A DNA stretch of 37,602 bases from an uncultured Anaerotruncus sp. (GCA_904398655.1 CAJFPF010000041.1:1-37602); one strand, 5' to 3'. Counted from the stretch's first letter, positions 15,270 to 22,837 are shown. The notes: a model not told the origin generated them from the letters alone. A program made the numbers and translations.

Positions 15270-15642
15270 ACCAAACCTCACCGCCGCGCTCCAGAAACTT
15301 CGCATATTGGACGCGGCCTTTCCATATCCATTATATTGCACATAGGAAAAATTTTCAATGCAAACTTTTTCTAAATTTCAAAAATTGAATTTCTTCGTTG
15401 AGAAAAACCAATCACTCATTTTTGGTGATTCTTTTTATAATTCCCGCTATTTTCAGCTAATTGCACGATATTTTTTCTTAATTATTAAAAAATATGTCCT
15501 CTTTACTTCCCTATTTTTTCATGTATAATGAAAACGTAAAGGGTAAGTTTTTTCTCATTATGAAATTTCTCAGGAGGTGGTTCCCCAAAATTTCCCTTTT
15601 CCCACATCCACAACAGAAGAGGCAGAAAAAGGAGGAGTACAG
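15270..15642. promoter_or_regulatory. AT-rich divergent control region (XRE regulator / TRAP-AcnX operon)
   Basis: This 373-base stretch is strikingly AT-rich for the window between about 15340 and 15560. It has no gene. It holds a minus-strand promoter for the regulator (TTGAAA at 15353-15358, 17-base spacer, TATAAT at 15330-15335) and a plus-strand promoter for the operon (listed separately). Between them are several A/T tracts and short inverted motifs such as AATCACTCATTTTTGGTGATT around 15408-15430, which are possible operator or bent-DNA elements. The leader after the plus promoter is about 110 bases, with AAAAAGGAGG before the DUF1904 copy 2 start. Confidence 0.65.
15502..15529 (+). 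promoter_or_regulatory. Promoter of the DUF1904-2 / TRAP / AcnX operon
   Basis: TTTACT (15502-15507), 16-base spacer, TATAAT (15524-15529). It is nearly identical to the promoter of DUF1904 copy 1, so promoter and gene appear to have been duplicated together. Confidence 0.72.
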
Positions 15643-15957
15643 ATGCCCCACATCACTGTACGCGGCGTCCCCGAGCAGGAGCTGCGCGATCTGGCCCCGG
15701 CACTCAAACAGGCGGTCGTATCCGCCGCCCAGGTCAACCCCGACTATGTAAAGGTCTTCTATTCCCCCGTCCGCCGGGTGGACCAGGCGGAAGAGGTCGC
15801 AGTGGATGTCTATTGGATGCCCCGCCCCCAGGAGCTCTGCGACAGCGTGGCCCAGGCGGTCACCAGCTTTTGGCAGGAGCGGGGAAAGGGGTTTGTCCAG
15901 GTGACCTTCACCGAATTCCCCGGCCCCCATTTTTATGAAAACAACCAACATTTCTGA
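15643..15957 (+). CDS. DUF1904-family protein, copy 2, first gene of the TRAP/AcnX operon
   Basis: A 104-residue paralogue of the protein at 14281-14595 with the same M-P-H start, central VDVYWMPRPQE and C-terminal HFYEN. The differences cluster in residues 18-49, 68-72 and the last 13 positions (PGPHFYENNQHF against ARNHFYENGSHT), so the copies may differ in ligand. The start is fixed by AAAAAGGAGG six to eight bases upstream. It is 45 bases ahead of dctP with no terminator between them, so it is the first gene of the transporter/dehydratase operon. If the tautomerase-fold relationship holds, Pro2 would be the base acting on an enol or enamine; this is inference from fold and context. Confidence 0.78.
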   Translation: MPHITVRGVPEQELRDLAPALKQAVVSAAQVNPDYVKVFYSPVRRVDQAEEVAVDVYWMPRPQELCDSVAQAVTSFWQERGKGFVQVTFTEFPGPHFYENNQHF

Positions 15958-16002
15958 GATGACCACCCACAAACCCAACTTACAGGGGGAGGAATTGCTC
16001 TT

Positions 16003-17043
16003 ATGTTGAAAAAAGCGTTCGCCCTAGTCCTGGCGCTGGCTTCCGCAGTCTCCCTGGCCGCCTGTGGGGGCAGCTCCTCCAGCGTCGGCCACAGCCTGGA
16101 GACCAAGGAGACCTTTGAGCCCATCACCCTCCGGTTCGGCAACCAGCACCCGGAGGACTCCATCGCCCACGCGGCCGACCTGCGCATCTGCGAAAAGATC
16201 GCCGAGGTCACCGACGGCCGCGTCAAGGTGGACCTCTATGGCAACAACGCCCTGGGGGACTACACCAGCGTCTATGAGGAGTGCATGATCGGCACCATCG
16301 ACATGGCCCACATCACCGCCGTGGAGACCTATGACGCCAAAATGTCCGGCGCCATGCTTCCCTACCTGGGCTCCAACTACGAGGAGCTGAAGAAGGCCTA
16401 TGACCCGGACAACTACCTGTTCTCGGTGGTCTCCGAATCCGCCGACCGCCAGGGGCTGCACACCTTCGGCTTCTTCTGCGAGGGATTTTCCGGAACCCTT
16501 ACCAACCAGCCGGTCCAAAACGCCAACCTCTCCAACGCCAACAAGGACTGCCTGGTCCGTGTCCCCAGCTTGGACAACTTCACCCTGGCGGAGCGGCGGC
16601 TGGGCTTCCAGACCTCCACCATCGCCTATTCGGACACCTACACCGCCATCCAGACCAACACGGTCAACGGCGCCTGCGGCATGCCCCCCAACCTGGTCTA
16701 CCAGAACTTCCGGGACGTCACCGAGTACTACTACCACTACATGATGACCCAGGAGGCCACCCAGATCCTCATGAGCAAAAAGACCTGGGAAAAGTTGCTG
16801 CCCGAGGACCAGGAGGCCATCACCAAGGTGATCCAGGACGAGTGCGCCGCCAGCTTTGAGATCGCCGAGGCCGACGACGCCAAGTATATGGATATCCTGC
16901 GGGATCTGGGCGTGGAGGTCGTGGAGTTCACCGACGAAGAGCGGGCCGCCTTTGCCCAGGACTGCCGGGAGAACGTCTGGCCCCAGCTGGCCAAGAACAC
17001 CTCCCAGGAGTTTTTGGACAACATCCTGGCCAGCCTGGAATGA
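16003..17043 (+). CDS. dctP: TRAP transporter substrate-binding lipoprotein (DctP family)
   Basis: Extracytoplasmic solute receptor of 346 residues. The signal is a lipoprotein type (MLKKAF, hydrophobic core, lipobox SLAAC with Cys21), then a Ser/Gly linker. The DctP fold is shown by ITLRFGNQHPEDS, IGTIDMAHIT and LVRVPS, where Arg186 sits at the position of the arginine that grips the substrate carboxylate in TRAP receptors. NGACGMPPNLVYQNFRDVTEYY follows, and the C-terminal helix has FLDNILASLE. The substrate should therefore carry a carboxylate. Its Shine-Dalgarno is GGGGGAGG, ten or so bases before the ATG. The two membrane subunits follow at once, and the AcnX genes further down suggest the imported compound is a hydroxylated amino, imino or other carboxylic acid. 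Confidence 0.92.
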   Translation: MLKKAFALVLALASAVSLAACGGSSSSVGHSLETKETFEPITLRFGNQHPEDSIAHAADLRICEKIAEVTDGRVKVDLYGNNALGDYTSVYEECMIGTIDMAHITAVETYDAKMSGAMLPYLGSNYEELKKAYDPDNYLFSVVSESADRQGLHTFGFFCEGFSGTLTNQPVQNANLSNANKDCLVRVPSLDNFTLAERRLGFQTSTIAYSDTYTAIQTNTVNGACGMPPNLVYQNFRDVTEYYYHYMMTQEATQILMSKKTWEKLLPEDQEAITKVIQDECAASFEIAEADDAKYMDILRDLGVEVVEFTDEERAAFAQDCRENVWPQLAKNTSQEFLDNILASLE

Positions 17044-17065
17044 GGGAAAGGAGTGATTCGCCCCT

Positions 17066-17581
17066 ATGAACAGCCTGAAAAAGTTGGATGACCTGCTGGA
17101 AAAAGGCGAAAACTGGCTGATTGTCCTCACCGGTATCGCCGTCTGCGTCATCATCTTTGCCAACGCGGTCATGCGCCACCTGCTGCATACCGACTTCTAC
17201 GGCAACGAGGAGATCACCCTCTTCTGCGCCTTCTGGCTCTATTTCACCGGCAGTTCGGTGGCCGCCAAGAAGAACACCCACATCAACGCGGACATGATCA
17301 CCATGTTCACCAAGAACGAGCGCACCGTCGACACCTTCCACCTGGTGCGGGACGTGGTCAGCTTGGGGATGGCCGTCGCGGCCTCCATCTGGAGCTGCCA
17401 ATATGTGATCTGGTCGGGCACCATGGGGGCCAAATCCCCGGTGTTCAAGCTGCCCATGCTCATCAGCCAGATCCCCATTATGATCTCCTTCTTCCTATGG
17501 ACACTGTATCTCATCCGCGACCTGGCCCGCAGCATCAACGCGCTGAAGCAGGCCGGGGAGAAACCGAAAGAGGAGGGCTGA
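17066..17581 (+). CDS. dctQ: TRAP transporter small membrane subunit (DctQ)
   Basis: Membrane protein of 171 residues with four hydrophobic helices, the usual DctQ topology. Family features are the N-terminal cytoplasmic helix (MNSLKKLDDLLEKGENW), IFANAVMRHLLHTDFYGNEEIT, where the Asn-x-x-x-Arg and Glu residues are typical, and the AKKNTHINADMI segment following TM2. It works with the large permease to form the sodium-driven channel. The ATG at 17066 is 13 bases after AAAGGAG, a rather long spacing, but no better start exists in frame. It follows dctP by 22 bases and abuts dctM (3 bases), so dctPQM is one unit. Confidence 0.92.
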   Translation: MNSLKKLDDLLEKGENWLIVLTGIAVCVIIFANAVMRHLLHTDFYGNEEITLFCAFWLYFTGSSVAAKKNTHINADMITMFTKNERTVDTFHLVRDVVSLGMAVAASIWSCQYVIWSGTMGAKSPVFKLPMLISQIPIMISFFLWTLYLIRDLARSINALKQAGEKPKEEG

Positions 17582-17584
17582 GTC

Positions 17585-18904
17585 ATGCTGGTTATTGTTG
17601 CGCTGCTGGTACTGCTGTTTACCCTGGTCATCGGCGTGCCCATCCCGCTGGCGTTTTTGGCCTCCGCGGGCAGCATCTGCCTGCTGGGCGGATATGACCC
17701 CTCCATGCTGATGATCTTCGGCTTCAACAAGACAAATTCCATCCTGCTTTTGACCATCCCCCTGTTCGTCCTGGCGGGCGCCGTCATGGACAAAGGGGGC
17801 ATCGGCGAAAAGCTGATCGGCACGGTGGAGAAGTTCGTGGGCCGCAAAAAAGGCGGCCTGGGCGTGGTCACTGTAGTGGCCTGCGCGGTGTTCGGGGCGG
17901 TCTCCGGTTCCTCCTCCGCCACCGTCAGCTGCATCGGCTCCATCATGGTCCCCCGCCTGAAGGACAACGGCTATCCCGACGGCCTGATCGGCGCTTTGAT
18001 CGCCAGTGCCGGCGTTTTGGGCATCCTGATCCCGCCCTCCATGCTGATGATCCTCTACGCCTGGTCCAGCGGCGAGTCGGTGCTGGCCTGCTTCTTGGCC
18101 ACCGTCATCCCCGGCCTCACCCTGGTGGTCCTCTTCTCTGCGGTGAACCTGTTCTATGCCAAACGGGACCCCAACATCAAGGTCTATGACCGGCTCATCG
18201 CCAACGCCCAGGAGAAGGAAGCCCGCAAACAGCTCAAGGGCGGCAAAAAGGCGGGCACCAGCGCCATCCCCGCCCTGCTCATGCCGGTCATCATCCTGGG
18301 TTCCATCTATGGCGGCTTCCTCACCGCCACCGAGGCTGCCGCTCTGTCGGTGATCTACGCCGTCCCGGTGGGCATCCTCTACTACAAACGGATCAACGGG
18401 AAGGTTTTGAAGGACGCTTTGGTCTCCGCGGGTGAGACGGCGGGTGTCATCATGACCATGCTGTTCTCGGTCCAGATCCTGGGCCGCCTCTACACCAGCG
18501 AGAACCTGCCGGACATGATCCTGACCTTCTTGACCTCCATCTCGGAGAACCCCGTCATCATCATGATCATGGTCAACATCTTTATGATTATCCTGGGCAT
18601 GCTCATGGACGACTGCTCCGCCACCATCCTGGCCGCGCCCATCCTGCTGCCCGTGGTCACCGCCATCGGCATCAGCCCCATCCACTTTGCCGCGATCCTG
18701 GGGGTCAACATCGGCATGGCCAACGTGACGCCGCCCACCGCCCCCCTGCTCTACTTGGGCGGACGGATCTCCGGCGCCAAGGTGAAGGATATGCTTGGGC
18801 CCGACCTGGCGCTCATCGTGTTCGCCTGGCTGCCCACACTGATCATCACCACCTACGTCCCTGCCTATGGCATGTTTTTGCCGCGGCTGCTGGGATATGT
18901 CTAA
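17585..18904 (+). CDS. dctM: TRAP transporter large permease (DctM)
   Basis: Integral membrane protein of 439 residues with about 12 hydrophobic segments, the elevator-type transport subunit of TRAP systems (PF06808). It shows GVPIPLAFLASAG, the signature GAVSGSSSATVSCIGSIM, IPPSMLMILYAW and a C-terminal repeat of the re-entrant elements in LGMLMDDCSATILAAPILLP and NVTPPTAPLLYL. The ATG at 17585 follows GAGGAGGG and nearly abuts the dctQ stop. It lies 26 bases upstream of the AcnX large-subunit gene, so import and dehydration genes are co-transcribed. Its length and motif order are normal for DctM. Confidence 0.94.
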   Translation: MLVIVALLVLLFTLVIGVPIPLAFLASAGSICLLGGYDPSMLMIFGFNKTNSILLLTIPLFVLAGAVMDKGGIGEKLIGTVEKFVGRKKGGLGVVTVVACAVFGAVSGSSSATVSCIGSIMVPRLKDNGYPDGLIGALIASAGVLGILIPPSMLMILYAWSSGESVLACFLATVIPGLTLVVLFSAVNLFYAKRDPNIKVYDRLIANAQEKEARKQLKGGKKAGTSAIPALLMPVIILGSIYGGFLTATEAAALSVIYAVPVGILYYKRINGKVLKDALVSAGETAGVIMTMLFSVQILGRLYTSENLPDMILTFLTSISENPVIIMIMVNIFMIILGMLMDDCSATILAAPILLPVVTAIGISPIHFAAILGVNIGMANVTPPTAPLLYLGGRISGAKVKDMLGPDLALIVFAWLPTLIITTYVPAYGMFLPRLLGYV

Positions 18905-18930
18905 TCTGATCGAAAGGGTATGGAGTTTCT

Positions 18931-20241
18931 ATGGTAAAGCTGACAGAGTTTGAACAGCGGATGCTGGATGGGGAGATGGGCCCCTTCCAGCAGCGCGCGA
19001 TCCAGAAGATTGTGGATTACGCCAACGCCCTGGGGGCCCAGGAGCTTTGCACCGTCACCAAGGCCACCGTCTATTTCGGTTACCACCCCTATCTGGACGC
19101 GGTCAAAAGCGACGATTATGACGAGATCTTCTCCAAGATGGTCCTGTGCGACCACTCCGGGCGGATCTACCCCCTGGGCAAGTTCAGCGACGAATGTTTC
19201 GCCCAGACCTGCGTCGCCCCCTGCGACCACAACTGCTACAAGCCGGTGGGGGTCTCCAAGGAGGTCTTCGAGAAAAACCGCCGGTTCTTGGACCTCACCC
19301 TCAAGGCGGGGGTAAGCATCGCCGGCAGCTGCACCCCTTACCTCAGCGGCTGGCTGCCCATGCGGGGGGAGCATTTTGTCTCCACCGAATCCAGCAACAT
19401 CCTCTTCTGCAACTCGGTGCTGGGGGCCTGTGCCAACGCGGACGGCCTGGAGGCCTCCGCCTGGTCGGCCATCTGCGGCCGGACCCCCCTGTGGGGCAAC
19501 CACATCCTGGAAAACCGCTATGCCACCCATGTGGTGGAGGTCCAGTGCCCCTCTTCCACCCCCCTGGACTGGGACATCATGGGCCACGCCCTGGGCCGGC
19601 TGCTCACCGACGGGAACGCCCGCCCGGTGCTCACCGGCAACTTCTCCCGGCCGGATATCATCCGCCTGAAGAAGTTCTTCAGCTCCCTGGCCACCACCAG
19701 CGGCTGCGAGATCTGCCACATTGTGGGCAGCACCGCCGAGGCCCCCACCCTGGAGGCCGCCCTGGCCGGCCACCAGCCCCAAAAACACCTTGTCCTCTCC
19801 CAGCAGGAGTATGACAAATCCCTGTCCAGCGTCTGCGACCCGGGAGGCGGGCCGGTGGAGCTGGTGGCCCTGGGCTGCCCCCACTATACCCTCCAGGAGA
19901 TCCGGGACGTGGCCCGGCTGCTGGAAGGCAAAAAGGTCGCCCCCAACGTCAACCTCCAGGTCTGGACCGATATGACCATGCAGCACCTGGCCCAGGTGAA
20001 CGGCTACGCCCAGGTGATCGAGGCCGCGGGGGCCCACCTGCTCAACAGCTCCTGCCCCATGGTGGCCGCCCGCACCGCCTATGACTGCGTCACCAACGGC
20101 TTTGCGGCCGACGGCGCCAAGCAGTCCCACTATGTACACACCGACCTGAACGCCAAAAACTGCAAGGTCTACTACGGCACCATGGAGCAGTGCGTCCAGG
20201 CGGCAATCCAAGGCAGATGGGAGGAAGCGAACCATGGGTGA
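18931..20241 (+). CDS. Aconitase X large (catalytic) subunit
   Basis: Fe-S hydro-lyase subunit of 436 residues in the AcnX family (PF04412, formerly DUF521). Motifs seen: SCTPYLSG (Cys134), FCNSVLGACANADG near 159-172 (family NSVLGARxNxEGG), ICGRTPLWG, GCPHYTLQEI (Cys316) and SSCPMVAART (Cys375). The three separated cysteines are the plausible cluster ligands. An additional Cys-x3-Cys-x3-Cys run (Cys94, 98, 102) is unusual and may also bind metal. Characterised AcnX enzymes dehydrate cis-3-hydroxy-L-proline (bacteria) or mevalonate 5-phosphate (archaea); a mevalonate role is unlikely beside a TRAP importer. The stop overlaps the small-subunit start by eight bases, so the subunits are translationally coupled. 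Confidence 0.92.
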   Translation: MVKLTEFEQRMLDGEMGPFQQRAIQKIVDYANALGAQELCTVTKATVYFGYHPYLDAVKSDDYDEIFSKMVLCDHSGRIYPLGKFSDECFAQTCVAPCDHNCYKPVGVSKEVFEKNRRFLDLTLKAGVSIAGSCTPYLSGWLPMRGEHFVSTESSNILFCNSVLGACANADGLEASAWSAICGRTPLWGNHILENRYATHVVEVQCPSSTPLDWDIMGHALGRLLTDGNARPVLTGNFSRPDIIRLKKFFSSLATTSGCEICHIVGSTAEAPTLEAALAGHQPQKHLVLSQQEYDKSLSSVCDPGGGPVELVALGCPHYTLQEIRDVARLLEGKKVAPNVNLQVWTDMTMQHLAQVNGYAQVIEAAGAHLLNSSCPMVAARTAYDCVTNGFAADGAKQSHYVHTDLNAKNCKVYYGTMEQCVQAAIQGRWEEANHG

Positions 20242-20656
20242 GGTCATTCGGATCAAAGGGCGCCCCGCCTACCCCGGCAAGGCCAAGGGGGAAGCGGTGG
20301 TCTGCCCCCACAGCATCCAGGGATGGGCCGGGGTCAGCGAGGAGACCGGCTGCATCATCGAGGTGGGCCACCCTGAACGGGGCACCTGCATCAAAGGGAA
20401 GGTGCTGGTGATCCCCTATGGCAAGGGCTCCACCGGCTGGTCCGGCCACTTCCATTCGGCGGCGGTGGCGGGCTTTGCCCCGGCGGGCTGGCTGTTCTCC
20501 ACCATCGACTCCCGCTGCGGGGTGGCCACCGCAGCCATTGAAGTGCCCGCGGTGGCCGATTTCCCACCGGATGTGGACATCTTCTCCCTGATCCAGAGCG
20601 GCGATATGGTGGAGCTGGACGGGGACACCGGCGAAGTCATCATCACCAAAAAATAG
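20234..20656 (+). CDS. Aconitase X small (swivelling) subunit
   Basis: The 140-residue partner of the preceding subunit, of the DUF126/AcnX swivel-domain family (PF01989), equivalent to the mobile C-terminal domain of aconitases. It has the typical GRPAYPGKAKGEAVV opening, GTCIKGKVLVIPYGKGSTGW with the active-site serine loop, and a C-terminal VDIFSLIQSGDMVELDGDTG strand pair. The loop reads GKGSTGWSGHF where many members have GRGSSxGS, and the next helix region (AGWLFSTIDSRCGVATAAIE) is also divergent, which may reflect a different substrate. It overlaps the large-subunit gene by eight bases. A short hairpin separates it from the Fe-S dehydratase gene. Confidence 0.9.
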   Translation: MGEVIRIKGRPAYPGKAKGEAVVCPHSIQGWAGVSEETGCIIEVGHPERGTCIKGKVLVIPYGKGSTGWSGHFHSAAVAGFAPAGWLFSTIDSRCGVATAAIEVPAVADFPPDVDIFSLIQSGDMVELDGDTGEVIITKK

Positions 20657-20670
20657 GAATCAGAGACCCG

Positions 20671-20697
20671 GCGGCCCCCAAACTGGGGGCCGCTTTT
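20671..20697 (+). terminator. Short hairpin between AcnX and Fe-S dehydratase genes (partial terminator?)
   Basis: Perfect 9-bp arms GCGGCCCCC / GGGGGCCGC with a 5-base loop, followed by only four T residues and then the GGAGG of the next gene. It probably attenuates instead of ending transcription, reducing the last two genes relative to the transporter and AcnX (inference). Confidence 0.5.
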
Positions 20698-20709
20698 GGA
20701 GGTGCAACC

Positions 20710-22272
20710 ATGGGACAACCGTGTTACAGCATTTTCAACGACGTATTGGGCCCGATCATGACCGGCCCCAGCAGTTCCCACTCCGCCGGCTGCGCCCGGA
20801 TCGGCCGCACCGCCCAGCTGCTCTGGGGCCGTCCGGTGCGCCGGGCGGATGTGGTCTTTGAGGCCCAGGGCTCCTACCCCGCCACCTTTATCGGCCAGGG
20901 CGCCCAATATGGGTTTATTGGGGGCCTGCTGGGGATGCCCCCCGACCATCCCCGCCTGCGGGACGCGGTGGCCCTCGCCCGGGAGCAGGGGGCGGATATC
21001 CAATTCCGGAAAGCGGATCTGGGGTTTCTGCATCCCAACCAGGCCCGCATCGACCTGTATGGGGAGGGGGGGCAGGTGGAGCTGAGCCTCATGACCTACT
21101 CCACCGGCGGGGGCACCTTTGTGATCGACCGGTTGAACGGGTTCCCGGTCCGCCTGGACGGCGGCACCCTCCAGGCGTTCCTCGGCTGCGGGCCGGAGGC
21201 CCGGGAGCCGGTCGCCCAGCGCCTGGACCAGGCCGGGATTCCCCACACCGTCCAGGAGGCCCAGGGGCAGGTGCTGTTCACCCTGCGCCCCGCCCGGGCA
21301 GAGGCGCTGGACGGCCTGGGGAAGGCGCCGGGCGTGGCATTTTTGCGGGTGGCGCCCCCGGTGCTGCCCGTCCCCCGCAGGCCGGAGGGGGAACCCCTCT
21401 TTTTCCGGGCGGCCGATGCCCTGGAATACCACCGGCGTACCGGCGCGGACCAGTGGGAACTGGCCCTGGCCTATGAACAGTCGGTGGGGTTCTGCTCCCG
21501 GCAGGAACTGACGGCCCTGGCCCAGCGCACCCTGGAGGTGATGCGGGCCGCCATCCAGCCCCTGGACCCCGCCCAGGCCCCGGTCTATGGGTTTTTGCCC
21601 TACCGGGCCCGGGAGATGTCCCTTCGCCAGACGCGCCTGGCAGATACCGGGATGCTCCACCGGGCGATGTTGGCGGCAATCTCCGCCATGGAGCACAACA
21701 GCGCCCACGATATTGTGGCCGCCGCCCCAACGGCGGGTTCCAGCGGAGTGCTGCCCAGCGCGCTGGTGTGCATGGGCATCCAGATGGGCTGCTCGGACGA
21801 GGAGCTGCGCAAGGGCCTTTTGGCGGCGGGGCTCACCGGGGCGTTTATCATCAACCAGGCCACCTTCGGCGGCGAAGTGGGTGCCTGCCAGGCGGAAAAC
21901 GGCTCGGCCAGCGCCATGGCGGCGGCGGGCCTGGTCCAGCTGTTGGGCGGGACGGTGGAACAGGGGTTCCAAGCCGCCGGCCTGGCGCTGCAAAACCTGT
22001 TGGGCCTGGTCTGCGACCCGGTGGCGGGGCTCACCGACATCCCCTGCATCAACCGGAACGTGGTCTCCATGGGGAATGCGGTGTTGAGCGCCAATATGGT
22101 CCTGCTGGGCTTTGACCCGGTGATCCCGCTGGATGAGACCATCCAGGCCATGCTGGATGTGGGGCGGATGCTGCCGCCCCAGCTGCGTTGTACCTGCCAG
22201 GGCGGGCTGTGCGCCACCCCCACCGGCGACCGGATCGGCCGGCGGATGGAGGAACAGCGGCCCCGCCTTTGA
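20710..22272 (+). CDS. Single-chain Fe-S L-serine dehydratase-like enzyme, enlarged
   Basis: Cytosolic oxygen-sensitive ammonia-lyase of 520 residues, joining the beta and alpha domains that many clostridia encode separately (SdaAB, SdaAA). The N-terminal domain has GPIMTGPSSSHSAGCARIG. The catalytic domain begins near 310 and has MEHNSAHDIVAAAPTAGSSG, GEVGACQAENGSA (Cys393), NLLGLVCDPVAGL (Cys435) and QLRCTCQGGLCATPTG (Cys494/496/501). These carry the [4Fe-4S] ligands plus extra cysteines. At 520 residues it is some 65 longer than E. coli SdaA, mostly in the middle region (about 150-300). Family reaction: beta-elimination from serine or a related beta-hydroxy amino acid to 2-aminoacrylate, then pyruvate. 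Position between AcnX and RidA suggests a substrate other than plain serine. Confidence 0.85.
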   Translation: MGQPCYSIFNDVLGPIMTGPSSSHSAGCARIGRTAQLLWGRPVRRADVVFEAQGSYPATFIGQGAQYGFIGGLLGMPPDHPRLRDAVALAREQGADIQFRKADLGFLHPNQARIDLYGEGGQVELSLMTYSTGGGTFVIDRLNGFPVRLDGGTLQAFLGCGPEAREPVAQRLDQAGIPHTVQEAQGQVLFTLRPARAEALDGLGKAPGVAFLRVAPPVLPVPRRPEGEPLFFRAADALEYHRRTGADQWELALAYEQSVGFCSRQELTALAQRTLEVMRAAIQPLDPAQAPVYGFLPYRAREMSLRQTRLADTGMLHRAMLAAISAMEHNSAHDIVAAAPTAGSSGVLPSALVCMGIQMGCSDEELRKGLLAAGLTGAFIINQATFGGEVGACQAENGSASAMAAAGLVQLLGGTVEQGFQAAGLALQNLLGLVCDPVAGLTDIPCINRNVVSMGNAVLSANMVLLGFDPVIPLDETIQAMLDVGRMLPPQLRCTCQGGLCATPTGDRIGRRMEEQRPRL

Positions 22273-22304
22273 CCGGGCGGCAAACAGAAGAAAGGAGCAA
22301 GCTT

Positions 22305-22691
22305 ATGAAACAGATGTTCATCTCCCCCAACGCGCCGGTGCCCTCCCCCTGGATCGCCCAGGTGAGCCGGGCGGATCATCTGGGGTTGGCCTATATCTCC
22401 GGCCTCATCTCCCAAAAGCCGGACGGCGAGGTGGTATACGGCACCTCGATCGCGGAACAGACCACCCTGATCCTGGAAAACCTCACCCACCTGATGGAGG
22501 ACATGGGCCTCTCTCTGGAACACATCATCAAGACCAACATCTTCCTCACCCATATGGAGGATTTCGATGAGATGAACGAGGTCTACGCCCGCTACTTTTC
22601 CCCGGAAAACCCACCCGCCCGCCAGTGTGTGGAGGCGGGCGTCTGGGGTGGCCTGGGGGTGGAGATCAGCTGTGTGGCGGTCACCCGCTAA
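22305..22691 (+). CDS. ridA: RidA-family reactive imine/enamine deaminase
   Basis: Small trimeric enzyme of 128 residues of the RidA/YjgF/Rid superfamily, which hydrolyses 2-aminoacrylate and other enamine/imine intermediates. The start at 22305 has AAAGGAG seven bases upstream. Family elements: LGLAYISGLIS, EQTTLILENLTHLMEDMGLS, IIKTNIFLTHMEDFDEMNEVY, then PPARQCVEAG, whose Arg is the carboxylate-binding residue, and the closing VEISCVAVTR with the conserved Glu. It follows the Fe-S dehydratase by 32 bases and precedes a strong terminator, so it is the last gene of the cluster. Co-localisation with a PLP-independent dehydratase that releases aminoacrylate-type products fits a detoxifying or catalytic hydrolysis step. 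Confidence 0.9.
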   Translation: MKQMFISPNAPVPSPWIAQVSRADHLGLAYISGLISQKPDGEVVYGTSIAEQTTLILENLTHLMEDMGLSLEHIIKTNIFLTHMEDFDEMNEVYARYFSPENPPARQCVEAGVWGGLGVEISCVAVTR

Positions 22692-22712
22692 AAACGGTTC
22701 CCTCCTCTGATT

Positions 22713-22752
22713 GGGCGGGCGGCGGCGTTTGGCCGCCGCCCGCCCCGTTTTT
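22713..22752 (+). terminator. Terminator ending the TRAP/AcnX/RidA cluster
   Basis: Perfect 14-bp GC-rich arms (22713-22726 and 22732-22745) with a GTTTG loop, followed by CGTTTTT. This is a strong intrinsic terminator just after ridA. Confidence 0.85.
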
Positions 22753-22837
22753 GCGCCTGCGGCGGACGCCATATGGCCTGGCAGCCATTCAGGGCCCCGC
22801 AGGGCGCCCTTTGGCCCCAGATCCGCCAGCCGTTCGC

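Noticed and set aside
16024..17172. Long minus-strand open frame (382 codons) opposite dctP
   Set aside because: Mirror of a GC-rich gene: composition is Gly/Val/Asp/Leu-rich with no domain, and it has no ribosome-binding site. dctP on the plus strand has clear motifs.
18901..20256. Minus-strand open frame (451 codons) opposite the AcnX large subunit
   Set aside because: Shadow of a GC-rich gene. AcnX motifs are unambiguous on the plus strand.
18931..20656. Mevalonate 5-phosphate dehydratase (archaeal AcnX role)
   Set aside because: The two-subunit build fits, but the genes are embedded with a TRAP importer, an Fe-S amino-acid dehydratase and RidA, with no isoprenoid genes nearby.
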